A stretch of DNA of 64,000 nt, taken from positions 1 to 64,000 of the forward strand of contig NZ_WAEL01000002.1 in NCBI RefSeq assembly GCF_011742925.1, in the 5' to 3' direction. Positions 16,923 through 25,664 of this stretch are shown here, one piece after another. Position 1 is the first letter of the stretch. Each line of letters starts with the position of its first letter. Under the pieces are notes generated by a model. That model worked only from the letters and a program-made list of their open reading frames with translations. It was not told where the DNA came from and did not search any database. The translations under genes and the position numbers were made by a program. This stretch comes from Fibrivirga algicola. Its GTDB lineage: Bacteria > Bacteroidota > Bacteroidia > Cytophagales > Spirosomataceae.

Positions 16923-19094
16923 GTGAATCGTCTACTGCTTTTAGTGTCTCTCTGCCTGGTTGCTTTGCCGGGGTTATCTCAGAAAATCAACGAATCGTTT
17001 CAATATAACATGCGCCGGACCACCGCCCCGATTCGGGTGGATGGCGTGGCCGACGACGACGCCTGGCAGCAAACCCAGTTGGCGTCCGATTTCCGGATGG
17101 TGTTACCCATGGACACCAGCCGCGCCAACGTACCCACCGACGTGCGGATGACTTACGATGATCAGAACATCTACATCGTTGCCATCTGCTACTATCCGAA
17201 AGGCCAGCATTACGTGGTTGAGTCGCTGCGCCGCGACTGGAACTTTGGCAAAAACGATAACTTCTTCCTCATCCTCGACACCTTCGACGACCAGACCAAC
17301 GGGTTTGCGTTTGGGGCCAACGCCGCCGGAGCCCAGTGGGACGGCCTGATGTATGACGGCAACAAGATTAACCTGAGTTGGGATAACAAATGGACATCGG
17401 CGGTCAAGAATTACGGTGATCGATACGTATTTGAAGCCGCTATCCCGTTCAAAACGATCCGCTACAAAAAAGGCATCGGCCAATGGGGGCTTAACTTCAG
17501 CCGGCAAGACCTGACCAGCACCGAGAAATCGTCGTGGACCCCTATTCCGCGCCAGTTTCCTACGGCATCGCTGGCCTACACAGGAATGCTGGTCTGGGAT
17601 CAGCCACCGCCAGCGGCCGGGCCAAACGTGTCGCTGATTCCGTACGCACTGGTCAGCACCAACCGCGACTTCTCGAATACGGAAGCCACTGCCAGCCAGG
17701 CCGCCTTTGGGGGTGATGCCAAAATAGCCCTGAGTTCATCAATCAACATGGACCTGACGATCAACCCCGATTTTTCGCAGGTCGAGGTTGACCGGCAGGT
17801 GACCAACCTCGACCGGTTCGAGCTGTTTTTTCCCGAGCGGCGCCAGTTCTTTCTTGAAAACGGTGACCTTTTTGCCAACTTTGGCTACGCGACTATCCGG
17901 CCGTTTTTCAGCCGCCGCATCGGGCTGGGCGTTCCCATTCGCTACGGGGCTCGGGTGAGCGGAAAGCTGAATAAAGATTGGCGTATCGGGTTGATGCAGA
18001 TGCAAACCGGCGACGTACCGGAAACTGGCCTGCCCCGTCAGAACTTTACCGTAGGAGCGTTGCAACGGCGGGTAGGTGCCCGCTCGAACATCGGGCTGCT
18101 GTTTGTCAACAAAGAGTCGCTCGACTACGTACCTGCGGAAGGCAAACCCGCCTATTCGCAGTACAACCGCAACATCGGCGCAGAGTACAACTTACTGTCG
18201 GCCAATAATTTATGGACAGGAAAAGTGATGTATCTGCAATCGTTTTCGCCGGGAGGTGCGACCAACAACAATGTGGTAGCAGGAAACCTGCAATTCAACA
18301 ACCGCCGCTGGCTGGTGAGCGGACAACACGAATACGTGGGCGAAAACTACAACCCCGAAGTTGGGTACGTTCCCCGGCGCGGCTACCAGAAACTGAACCT
18401 GCAGGCCGGCTATCTATTTTTCCCGACGGGTACGTCTATTCTCAGCCACGGCCCATCGGTGGGCAGCACTACATTCATGAACACAAGCCTGTCGCGGCAA
18501 CTCGACAACGAGCACTACCTGAGTTACGGCATTGCCTTTCGCAACCGCAGTACGTTCAATGGCTGGGTCGCCTCCAATTTTGTCCGACTCCTGTCCGACC
18601 TTGATCCCACCAACTCGGGAAAAGCAAAGCTGGCGGCGGGTACGTTGCACTACTGGCAAGCCTGGGGCACCGAGTTTATTTCGCGCCCCCAAGCCCTGTT
18701 TACCTATGGGTTCACCTCGCGTTACGGCGGCTTCTACGACAACGGCACCCGCCTGAACCTGACTGCCGATCTGGGCTACCGGGTTCAGCCCTTTGCCAGC
18801 TTAGCGTTGAGTACCAGCTACAACCGAATCGATCTGCCCGCCCTATCGGGGCTTACCCAGTTCTGGCTCGTTGGCCCGCGCCTGGATATCACCATGACCA
18901 ATACGCTGTTTCTGACGGCTTTCATGCAGTATAACGAACAGGCCAAAAACGTAAACCTGAATACGCGGGTGCAATGGCGCTATAAACCAGCCTCTGACCT
19001 CTTTATTGTTTACACCGACAACTACCTGCCCGATAATTTCGCCGTAAAAACCCGTGCCTTGGTGATGAAATTCACCTACTGGTGGAACGTATAG
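16923..19094 (+). CDS. DUF5916 outer-membrane protein with CBM9-like domain
   Basis: 723 residues from a GTG start that begins a good signal peptide (MNRLLLLVSLCLVALPGLSQ). A CBM9-like carbohydrate-binding fold covers ~35-230 (PIRVDGVADDDAWQ, VRMTYDDQNIYIVAICYY, DNFFLILDTFDDQTNGFAFG). The rest is the DUF5916 beta-barrel-like region (VSLIPYALVSTNRDF, INPDFSQVEVD, LDRFELFFPERRQFFLENGD), rich in alternating aromatic strands and ending FTYWWNV, an aromatic C-terminus typical of outer-membrane barrels. Function unknown; probably outer membrane with ligand binding in the periplasm. Separated from the ATP-grasp gene by 80 bp that holds a promoter-like site, so possibly independently transcribed. Confidence 0.9.
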   Translation: MNRLLLLVSLCLVALPGLSQKINESFQYNMRRTTAPIRVDGVADDDAWQQTQLASDFRMVLPMDTSRANVPTDVRMTYDDQNIYIVAICYYPKGQHYVVESLRRDWNFGKNDNFFLILDTFDDQTNGFAFGANAAGAQWDGLMYDGNKINLSWDNKWTSAVKNYGDRYVFEAAIPFKTIRYKKGIGQWGLNFSRQDLTSTEKSSWTPIPRQFPTASLAYTGMLVWDQPPPAAGPNVSLIPYALVSTNRDFSNTEATASQAAFGGDAKIALSSSINMDLTINPDFSQVEVDRQVTNLDRFELFFPERRQFFLENGDLFANFGYATIRPFFSRRIGLGVPIRYGARVSGKLNKDWRIGLMQMQTGDVPETGLPRQNFTVGALQRRVGARSNIGLLFVNKESLDYVPAEGKPAYSQYNRNIGAEYNLLSANNLWTGKVMYLQSFSPGGATNNNVVAGNLQFNNRRWLVSGQHEYVGENYNPEVGYVPRRGYQKLNLQAGYLFFPTGTSILSHGPSVGSTTFMNTSLSRQLDNEHYLSYGIAFRNRSTFNGWVASNFVRLLSDLDPTNSGKAKLAAGTLHYWQAWGTEFISRPQALFTYGFTSRYGGFYDNGTRLNLTADLGYRVQPFASLALSTSYNRIDLPALSGLTQFWLVGPRLDITMTNTLFLTAFMQYNEQAKNVNLNTRVQWRYKPASDLFIVYTDNYLPDNFAVKTRALVMKFTYWWNV

Positions 19095-19529
19095 AAGGGC
19101 TATCTCAGCTTGGTTTCTGTACTGCGACTTGCTTATGCGGGGCTTGGCTTAGCGTAAGCAGGTTTCTTCGGCTTAACAACGGCCCAGTAAACACATGCCA
19201 GCCATATAGGCCATCCAGCGGCTTCGTGCAGTAACTACTCAATTTCATTTGCTCTAGTCTGACTGTATTAACTGTATATGATCATGTACAGCGTTTCATC
19301 ATATGCTATTAACATCATAATTGACTTATTTAGCTAATAAATACAATTATACCAGTATAAATTTTAATTTTATCGTATTTATGAACATCGTTCCTGGCTT
19401 AATGCAATGCGTTTTTCTACGCTGCTCTGGATGGATTAATATGCCTATTATCATTTTTTTAAATACGTGAATGCTCGTTTCCGGCATTTCGCATAAACAG
19501 ACCTTTGCACCCAAAATCAATCGTTTTTT
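19095..19529. other. 435-bp intergenic region before a susC gene
   Basis: TGCTTATGC (19130-19138) pairs with GCGTAAGCA (19152-19160), a weak terminator-like stem without T-run. The middle (about 19250-19400) is very AT-rich. GACCTTTG at 19500-19507 differs by one base from TAnnTTTG and could be the susC -7 box, giving a leader of only about 20 nt. No gene seen. Confidence 0.4.
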
Positions 19530-22500
19530 ATGACCCATCTCTATCGTTTTCGCACAACATGCCGGTATCTGCCTTTACGTGAAGTACTGCTCTGTTCCCT
19601 GATCGCGATTGCAGCGCCTGTTGTCGGGAAAAATCAGGCGGTTTCTTCCTCAACACAGACGTCACAACCAAAAGTCGACATTACCATCTCCGGACGGGTT
19701 ACGGATGCAACCACCAACGAGGCGCTGGCCGGTTGTACGGTGGTATTAAAGGGAACTCAGAAGGGAGCCACGACCGATGCCAATGGCGAATACCGGATCG
19801 TAGTACCCAACGGACCGGCAACGCTTGTATTTGGCTTCATCGGGTTTGAATCGCAGGAGGTAAACGTTGGTAATCAGACAATTATTAATGTATCGTTAAA
19901 ATCATCGGCGTCCGATCTGTCGCAGGTCGTGGTGATTGGCTATGGTACCAGCACCAAAAAGGACGCGACCGGCTCGGTTAAATCGCTGAAAAGCACCGAT
20001 TTCAACCGGGGTATCATCAACTCACCCGAGCAACTTTTGCAGGGTAAAGTAGCAGGGGTCAATGTAACGGCGGCCAGTGGCGAACCCGGCGGGCGGCAGA
20101 ACATCACCGTTCGGGGACCGGGCGGCGTCAGAACGGGAAGCACACCCTTGTTTGTACTCGACGGAATTCCGCTCGATAACTCAAGCACGGGCGGCGCCAC
20201 CAACCCGCTCAACTTCCTGAATCCGCAGGATATTGAAGCCATCGACGTCTTGAAGGATGCGTCGGCAACCGCCATTTACGGAGCTCGCGGAGCCAACGGC
20301 GTTATTCTGATCACGACCAAAAAAGGAAAAGCCGGAGCTGGCAATCTGACCTTATCGTCAAGCGTCGGTATTTCGAACATAGCGCATCCAATCACCTTGT
20401 TTTCGGCTGATGAATACAAACGGCAGGTAGCCGCTGTAGGTGGTGTCGTAGACGACCAGAAGGCATCGACCGACTGGCAGAAAGAAATCAGCCGCCAAGC
20501 CGTTACGCAGGACCACAACCTGTCGTTCAGCGGCGGGGCTGAAAAGCTGACCTACTACGGTTCGGTGGGCGTGCAGAATCAGCAGGGCGTCCTGAAAAAC
20601 AGCCAGTTGAATCGGTACACAGGTCGGTTCAATGCCTCACAGAAATTTCTGGAAGACCGCCTGTCGATCGACGTAAACCTGACGGCTTCGCAAACAGAGA
20701 ATACACGTCCACCTATCGAAGGCATCATCGGCGCGGCGCTCTCGGCTAACCCAACGTACCCGGCCCGCGACGCGGCCGGTGCTCCGGCCCGCTATCAGGC
20801 GTTTACCAACCCGCTGCTGTCGCTGGATTTGCAGAAAGACGTAACCGTCATTAACCGGGTCGTGGCCAGCGTGTCGCCCTCGTTCAAGATCACCAAGGAC
20901 CTGACCTACAAGCTCAACCTGGGCGTCGACAATTCGAGTTCGACCCGTGACCAGCAGAGCTTTGCCAGTGCCATTCCGCAACAGGATGGCCGCCTGGATG
21001 CCACGTACCTGACTAACCGCAACGTACTGATCGAGAACTACTTCACCTACACACGTAACTTCGACAAGCATAACTTGTCGGCACTGGCGGGGCATTCATA
21101 CCAGACGTTCTCGCTGACGGGCCGCAACTGGAGCATCAACAAATTCCCGTTGTCGCCTATTGAACCCGCCAATAACCCCGGCCTTGGGCAAGACTTAACT
21201 CTGGCCAATAACCGGCCGGGTGGCTATGCCATTGAGAACGAGCTGCAATCGTTTTTTGGGCGGGTAAACTACCAGTACAACAACCGTTACCTGCTCACAG
21301 CAACCGTGCGGGCCGACGGATCGAGCAAGTTCGGCGCCAACAATAAGTACGGTGTGTTCCCGTCGTTCTCGGCTGGCTGGCGCTTATCAGAAGAGGCTTT
21401 TTTGAAATCAGGCCCGTTCTCCGACCTGAAACTGCGCGCTGGCTGGGGACAGACCGGTAACCAGGAGATCCCGTCGAAGATTACCCAGGCGCTGTTTACC
21501 TCCAGCACCTCGGCGGCCACCAGTTACCCACTCGACGGCACCACAGTGTATCCGGCAGGTACGACCTACACCCGACTGGCCAATCCCGACATTCAGTGGG
21601 AGGTATCGACCCAAACCGACCTGGGTCTTGATTTTGGCCTGTTCAACGGCGCACTGACGGGCACAGTCGATTATTTCCGGAAAGTGTCGGGTAAGATTCT
21701 GCTCGAAGTAATCCCGGCCGACCCCATTCAACCAGCGTCGACTTACTGGACCAACGTACCTGACATGACCATCACCAACCAGGGCGTTGAGCTGGACCTG
21801 AATTACCGCTACGCCAGCACAGGCGGTTTCCGGTTCGATGTGGGCGGTAACATTACGTTCATCAAAAATATCGTTCAGAACTCGCCCTATTCGGTCATCA
21901 CCTCCGGGTCGGCATCGGGAGCTGGCCTCACGTCGGCCACGGTCAATGGCTACGTGAATGGGCAACCGATCGGTACGTTCTTCCTGCGTGAGTATATCGG
22001 CATCGACGACAAAGGCATCAGCAAATACCGCGATGTAGATGGTGACGGCATTGGTGGTTCCGACAAAGACCGTATTGCAGCCGGCAGTGCCTTACCCACG
22101 CAGCAGTTCAACCTGAATTTCGGGGTCGGCTACAAAGGCTTCGACCTGGTGGCTAACGTCAACGGCGTGTCGGGCAATAAACTGTATGACAACACGGCCA
22201 ACGCGTTCTTCTACAAGGCAAGGCTGGTGAAAGGGCTAAACGGCCCGTCGGAAGCCATTGGCGAGCCAACCGAGTCGATCAACAACGCAGCACCGGTATC
22301 GACCCGGTTCCTGAAAGACGGCGCATTCACCCGCCTCAACAACCTATCGCTCAGCTACAACATCGATGTGCAGAAGCTGGGGATCAACCGGTGGGTGAAG
22401 GGTATTCGGGTGTCGGCAACGGGGCAGAACCTGTTTGTGATCACCAACTACAACGGCTATGACCCTGAGGTAAGCACTGACCGCACGGTCAACGGCATTT

Positions 22501-22574
22501 CCTCGTACGGCATTGATTACCTGAGTTATCCGAAAGCACGTACTTACCTGCTTGGTCTCAATCTCACGTTTTAA
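19530..22574 (+). CDS. SusC/RagA-type TonB-linked outer-membrane transporter
   Basis: 1014 residues. N-terminal region with a long basic n-segment and hydrophobic stretch (~18-33), then a CarboxypepD_reg-like domain (~51-128: ISGRVTDATTNEALAGCTVV, FIGFESQEV), the TonB-box region VVVIGYGTSTKKDATGSV, a plug (~135-270: VRTGSTPLFVLDGIPLDNSS, IEAIDVLKDASATAIYGARG, ANGVILITTKKG) and a large barrel ending LGLNLTF. It imports a substrate captured by the SusD lipoprotein encoded 136 bp downstream. The neighbours are phospho-ester hydrolases rather than glycosidases. An unusual inverted repeat lies between it and susD. Confidence 0.95.
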   Translation: MTHLYRFRTTCRYLPLREVLLCSLIAIAAPVVGKNQAVSSSTQTSQPKVDITISGRVTDATTNEALAGCTVVLKGTQKGATTDANGEYRIVVPNGPATLVFGFIGFESQEVNVGNQTIINVSLKSSASDLSQVVVIGYGTSTKKDATGSVKSLKSTDFNRGIINSPEQLLQGKVAGVNVTAASGEPGGRQNITVRGPGGVRTGSTPLFVLDGIPLDNSSTGGATNPLNFLNPQDIEAIDVLKDASATAIYGARGANGVILITTKKGKAGAGNLTLSSSVGISNIAHPITLFSADEYKRQVAAVGGVVDDQKASTDWQKEISRQAVTQDHNLSFSGGAEKLTYYGSVGVQNQQGVLKNSQLNRYTGRFNASQKFLEDRLSIDVNLTASQTENTRPPIEGIIGAALSANPTYPARDAAGAPARYQAFTNPLLSLDLQKDVTVINRVVASVSPSFKITKDLTYKLNLGVDNSSSTRDQQSFASAIPQQDGRLDATYLTNRNVLIENYFTYTRNFDKHNLSALAGHSYQTFSLTGRNWSINKFPLSPIEPANNPGLGQDLTLANNRPGGYAIENELQSFFGRVNYQYNNRYLLTATVRADGSSKFGANNKYGVFPSFSAGWRLSEEAFLKSGPFSDLKLRAGWGQTGNQEIPSKITQALFTSSTSAATSYPLDGTTVYPAGTTYTRLANPDIQWEVSTQTDLGLDFGLFNGALTGTVDYFRKVSGKILLEVIPADPIQPASTYWTNVPDMTITNQGVELDLNYRYASTGGFRFDVGGNITFIKNIVQNSPYSVITSGSASGAGLTSATVNGYVNGQPIGTFFLREYIGIDDKGISKYRDVDGDGIGGSDKDRIAAGSALPTQQFNLNFGVGYKGFDLVANVNGVSGNKLYDNTANAFFYKARLVKGLNGPSEAIGEPTESINNAAPVSTRFLKDGAFTRLNNLSLSYNIDVQKLGINRWVKGIRVSATGQNLFVITNYNGYDPEVSTDRTVNGISSYGIDYLSYPKARTYLLGLNLTF

Positions 22575-22578
22575 CAGT

Positions 22579-22696
22579 ACCCTCACCCCCGGCCCCTCTC
22601 CCACGTTGGGAGAGGGGGATAATGCTCCGCTGACGGCGAAGCTACTGTAGAACGGCTCCCCTCTCCCAACGTGGGAGAGGGGCTGGGGGTGAGGGT
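22579..22696. repeat. Inverted repeat with 36-bp arms between susC and susD
   Basis: Left arm 22579-22614 (ACCCTCACCCCCGGCCCCTC...) is inverted at 22661-22696 with one mismatch in 36; the 46-bp centre is 22615-22660. Each arm also holds its own small hairpin (CCTCTCCCACG / TGGGAGAGG). A related element lies at 54673-54708 after another susD gene. REP-like; it could stabilise the susC part of the message or lower susD read-through. Confidence 0.85.
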
Positions 22697-22710
22697 CACC
22701 CACATAACCA

Positions 22711-24384
22711 ATGAAAAAGACACTTCTTCTTACACTGACCTGTTTCAGCCTGGTGGCGCTGAACGGATGTACGGACCTTACCGAGAACGTGCTGGACGAA
22801 TCGTCGGCGTCGGGGCTTACTGACAAGCAGGCGGCCGATGGCAACCTGGCCCCGGTATACGCCCGCCTGCCCGATATCTTCCTGCACACCAACTACTTTG
22901 CCATTCAGGAGATCTCGACAGACGAGGCCATTCTGCCCTACCGGGGTGGCACAGACTGGGGTGATAACGGCATTTACATTGCCCTGCACCAGCACACATC
23001 GACCAACACAGACCCCAACATTCGCAACACCTGGAACTTGCTGACGCAGGGTATTTCGCGGTCGATTACGGCCCTCAGCGCCCTCCCGACCATCAACGAC
23101 CCCAATGTGAAAGTGTACATGGCGGAGGCGCGGGGTATGCGGGCCTACTACAACATGGTGATGCTCGACCTGTTTGGCGTAGTCTTCCTGAAAGAAAGTC
23201 CGCAGGCTATTTCAGACGTGTTGCGGGGTGAAGCCGCCCTTAACTACCTGAGGGCCGAACTGATGGCCGTTGAACCTGATTTGCTGACCACGGTTGGCCC
23301 TGGCCGTATGACCAAAGGGGCAGCCTGGGGGCTGCTGGCGCGTCTGTATCTGAACGCCGCAGTCTATCGCGATCGCTACGCCACTCAGTTTACCTTTAAG
23401 CCCGAAGACATGGACAAAGTGGTGGAGTATTGCGATAAGATCATCAACTCGGGGCAGTACCAGCTGTCGCGCGATTACTTCTCTATTTTCGACTCCAACA
23501 ACAACAGCAATAAGGAATTGGTATTTGCCGTTGACCAGCGCGCCGAACTAAATGGACATAATCGTCTGGCCTATTTCTCGCTCTCGGGCGACCAGTATCC
23601 GCTGCCAGCTTTCCCCGGCGCCAACGGCACCGACGGCCCGGCCATCACGCCTGATTTTTACCGCAGTTGGGTCAATGCTTACGCCAGCGATCCGGCTGGC
23701 GTTGATCCGCGTTTTTACAAAAAGAACTGGACTATTCCGGCCGACTCATGCATTGCCGAGGCCAATTTCAACATGGATCGGGGTATCCTGCGTGGGCAAC
23801 AGTATGGCCTGGTGCGGGTAAACGGGGCCTTTGTCCGCTGTGGTGCCAACTACCGCGTAGGCCGGCTCTTCAACATCTCGCGTAACCGCCCCACTCTGCC
23901 CGTTACGTTCACCGAGCAGGTCAACTACACGGTGGCTGGTAGCGATTACAACACGGGGTATCGAGTACTGAAATACGAGTTCAGTCGGAAATCGGTATCG
24001 GGCCGGAATCTCGGCGATGCCGACATCTCAATTGTACGCCTGGCCGACGTGTACCTGATGCGCGCCGAAGCCAAACTGCGCAAGAGCAATGACGCCGCCG
24101 GTGCCCTTGCCGATGTAAACACGGTGCGAGCCGCCCGGACGGCCACAGCCCCCGCCCCTGCTCTGACCAGCATGAACCTGGACCTGCTGCTGCGCGAGCG
24201 CGGGTTCGAGTTATACTGGGAGATGGTGCGCCGCACAGACCTGATCCGGTTTGGAAAATACGAAAGCGCCTGGACAGAAAAAACGGATTCTAATCCACAA
24301 AAACGCCTCTTTCCCATTCCGCAAACGGCCATCGACGGGGCGTCTAACTTACCGGGTTATTTAGTACAAAACCCAGGCTATTAA
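22711..24384 (+). CDS. SusD/RagB-type substrate-binding lipoprotein
   Basis: 557 residues. Lipoprotein signal MKKTLLLTLTCFSLVALNGC with lipidated Cys20, followed by TPR-like helices typical of SusD: MAEARGMRAYYNMVMLDLFG (~140), a starch-binding-like middle region, and the C-terminal SusD motif RRTDLIRFGKYESAW ... LFPIPQTAID, ending YLVQNPGY. It forms the outer-membrane lid of the SusC transporter encoded just upstream and captures the substrate at the cell surface. Substrate unknown. Followed by an intrinsic terminator. Confidence 0.95.
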   Translation: MKKTLLLTLTCFSLVALNGCTDLTENVLDESSASGLTDKQAADGNLAPVYARLPDIFLHTNYFAIQEISTDEAILPYRGGTDWGDNGIYIALHQHTSTNTDPNIRNTWNLLTQGISRSITALSALPTINDPNVKVYMAEARGMRAYYNMVMLDLFGVVFLKESPQAISDVLRGEAALNYLRAELMAVEPDLLTTVGPGRMTKGAAWGLLARLYLNAAVYRDRYATQFTFKPEDMDKVVEYCDKIINSGQYQLSRDYFSIFDSNNNSNKELVFAVDQRAELNGHNRLAYFSLSGDQYPLPAFPGANGTDGPAITPDFYRSWVNAYASDPAGVDPRFYKKNWTIPADSCIAEANFNMDRGILRGQQYGLVRVNGAFVRCGANYRVGRLFNISRNRPTLPVTFTEQVNYTVAGSDYNTGYRVLKYEFSRKSVSGRNLGDADISIVRLADVYLMRAEAKLRKSNDAAGALADVNTVRAARTATAPAPALTSMNLDLLLRERGFELYWEMVRRTDLIRFGKYESAWTEKTDSNPQKRLFPIPQTAIDGASNLPGYLVQNPGY

Positions 24385-24401
24385 TTGTCCACTCTAATTA
24401 G

Positions 24402-24457
24402 GTTGTCACGTCTCGGTATTCTTTCTTCGAATACTGGGGCGTGACAACTCTTTTTTT
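24402..24457 (+). terminator. Intrinsic terminator after susD
   Basis: GTTGTCACG (24402-24410) pairs with CGTGACAAC (24440-24448); an inner stem GTATTC/GAATAC strengthens it, and a T-run follows (24450-24457). Confidence 0.8.
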
Positions 24458-24527
24458 AAGTGTACTGATCCCGGCACCTATTCGCTCTACTGGTTTATTC
24501 TCTTTGTTTGTTTCTCTTCTTTACTCT

Positions 24528-25604
24528 GTGAAAAACCTACTCCTGCTTTGCTTGTTGGTCGGCTCAACGGCCCTCCTCGTCCCCGGCAACGTACCTGATC
24601 TAAATACGCTGAGGTTGAACCAGATTCAGTGCATCGGCTCACATAACAGCTATAAACAAGCGATTGCCCCCGTGTTAATGGCCATGCTGAAACAGATGGA
24701 TTCAACGCGCTACAACGCCATTGACTACAGTCACAGCAGCCTGTCCGATCAGTTGAATCTGGGCCTGCAAAACCTGGAAATTGATGTGTATGCCGACACT
24801 AAGGGCGGGAAATATGCGCACCCCAAAGGCCTCGAGTGGGCGCAAGGCCAGCCAGCCTACGACCCAGACGGTGTCATGAATGAACCGGGCTTTAAAGTGC
24901 TGCACATCCAGGAAATTGACTTTCGAAGCAATTGCCTCACCTTTCGGCGCTGCCTCGATGAACTCAAGCGCTGGTCGGCGGCTCACCCCACCCATTACCC
25001 GGTATTCATCACCATGAATGCCAAAGACGACACCATTCGTCGGCCCGGCTTTTCGCCGCCCGAAGCGTTCACGGCACCCGTCCTCAACCAGCTAGACAGT
25101 GTCCTGCTGGCTACAATGGGGCGGAATAAACTCATTGTGCCGGATGATGTTCGGGGCCATTACAAAACACTGGAAGCTGCCGTACTAGCCAAAAACTGGC
25201 CCACAATGAAGGCTGCACGGGGCAAGTTTATGTTTATTCTCGATGAACAGGGGCGTAAACGCGATGCTTACCGGGCAGGGCACCCATCGTTGCAAGGCCG
25301 GGTGCTGTTCACCAACGCGTCTCCCGGTTCGCCCGATGCGGCAGTTGTCATCCTGAACAATTCAATTGACGATGGCGCCACCATCCGGGAGTATGTACAG
25401 AAAGGCTATCTGGTCAGAACCCGCGCCGATGCAGACACCAGGCAGGCCCGAACCAACGACTATCGTAATTTCACGGCAGCGCAGGAATCCGGCGCCCAGC
25501 TTATTACCACCGATTATTACGCCAAAAGCACGTTCTTTCCGTCAACATACCTCATTCGCTTCCCGGATGGCGGCTACCTACGCCCAAATCCGGTGGTTCG
25601 GTAG
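24528..25604 (+). CDS. Secreted PI-PLC-C1-like phospholipase C
   Basis: 358 residues from GTG 24528, chosen because it directly begins the signal peptide MKNLLLLCLLVGSTALLVPG; the frame is open further upstream but would run into the terminator stem. The TIM-barrel phosphodiesterase fold of the Ca2+-dependent PI-PLC-like family is indicated by IQCIGSHNSYKQAI (His39), LQNLEIDVYADTKGG, FKVLHIQEIDFRSNC, CLDELKRWSAAHPTHYPVFI and GKFMFILDEQGRKRDAY. Probably cleaves a phosphodiester in phosphoinositides or related head groups in the periplasm or outside; the exact substrate is not known. Lies between a SusC/SusD pair and a phosphoesterase gene 60 bp downstream. Confidence 0.88.
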   Translation: MKNLLLLCLLVGSTALLVPGNVPDLNTLRLNQIQCIGSHNSYKQAIAPVLMAMLKQMDSTRYNAIDYSHSSLSDQLNLGLQNLEIDVYADTKGGKYAHPKGLEWAQGQPAYDPDGVMNEPGFKVLHIQEIDFRSNCLTFRRCLDELKRWSAAHPTHYPVFITMNAKDDTIRRPGFSPPEAFTAPVLNQLDSVLLATMGRNKLIVPDDVRGHYKTLEAAVLAKNWPTMKAARGKFMFILDEQGRKRDAYRAGHPSLQGRVLFTNASPGSPDAAVVILNNSIDDGATIREYVQKGYLVRTRADADTRQARTNDYRNFTAAQESGAQLITTDYYAKSTFFPSTYLIRFPDGGYLRPNPVVR

Positions 25605-25664
25605 CTGGGTACGTTGCCAATGACCGTTATTCCGTGCTGCTGCTATTGACAAAAAATTCCGTTT

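Noticed and set aside
22579-22696. Inverted repeat as insertion-sequence ends
   Set aside because: Only 46 bp lie between the arms, with no transposase and no clear target-site duplication.
24441-24527. GTG start at 24441 for the PI-PLC-like gene
   Set aside because: This codon lies inside the terminator stem of susD; GTG 24528 directly begins a signal peptide.
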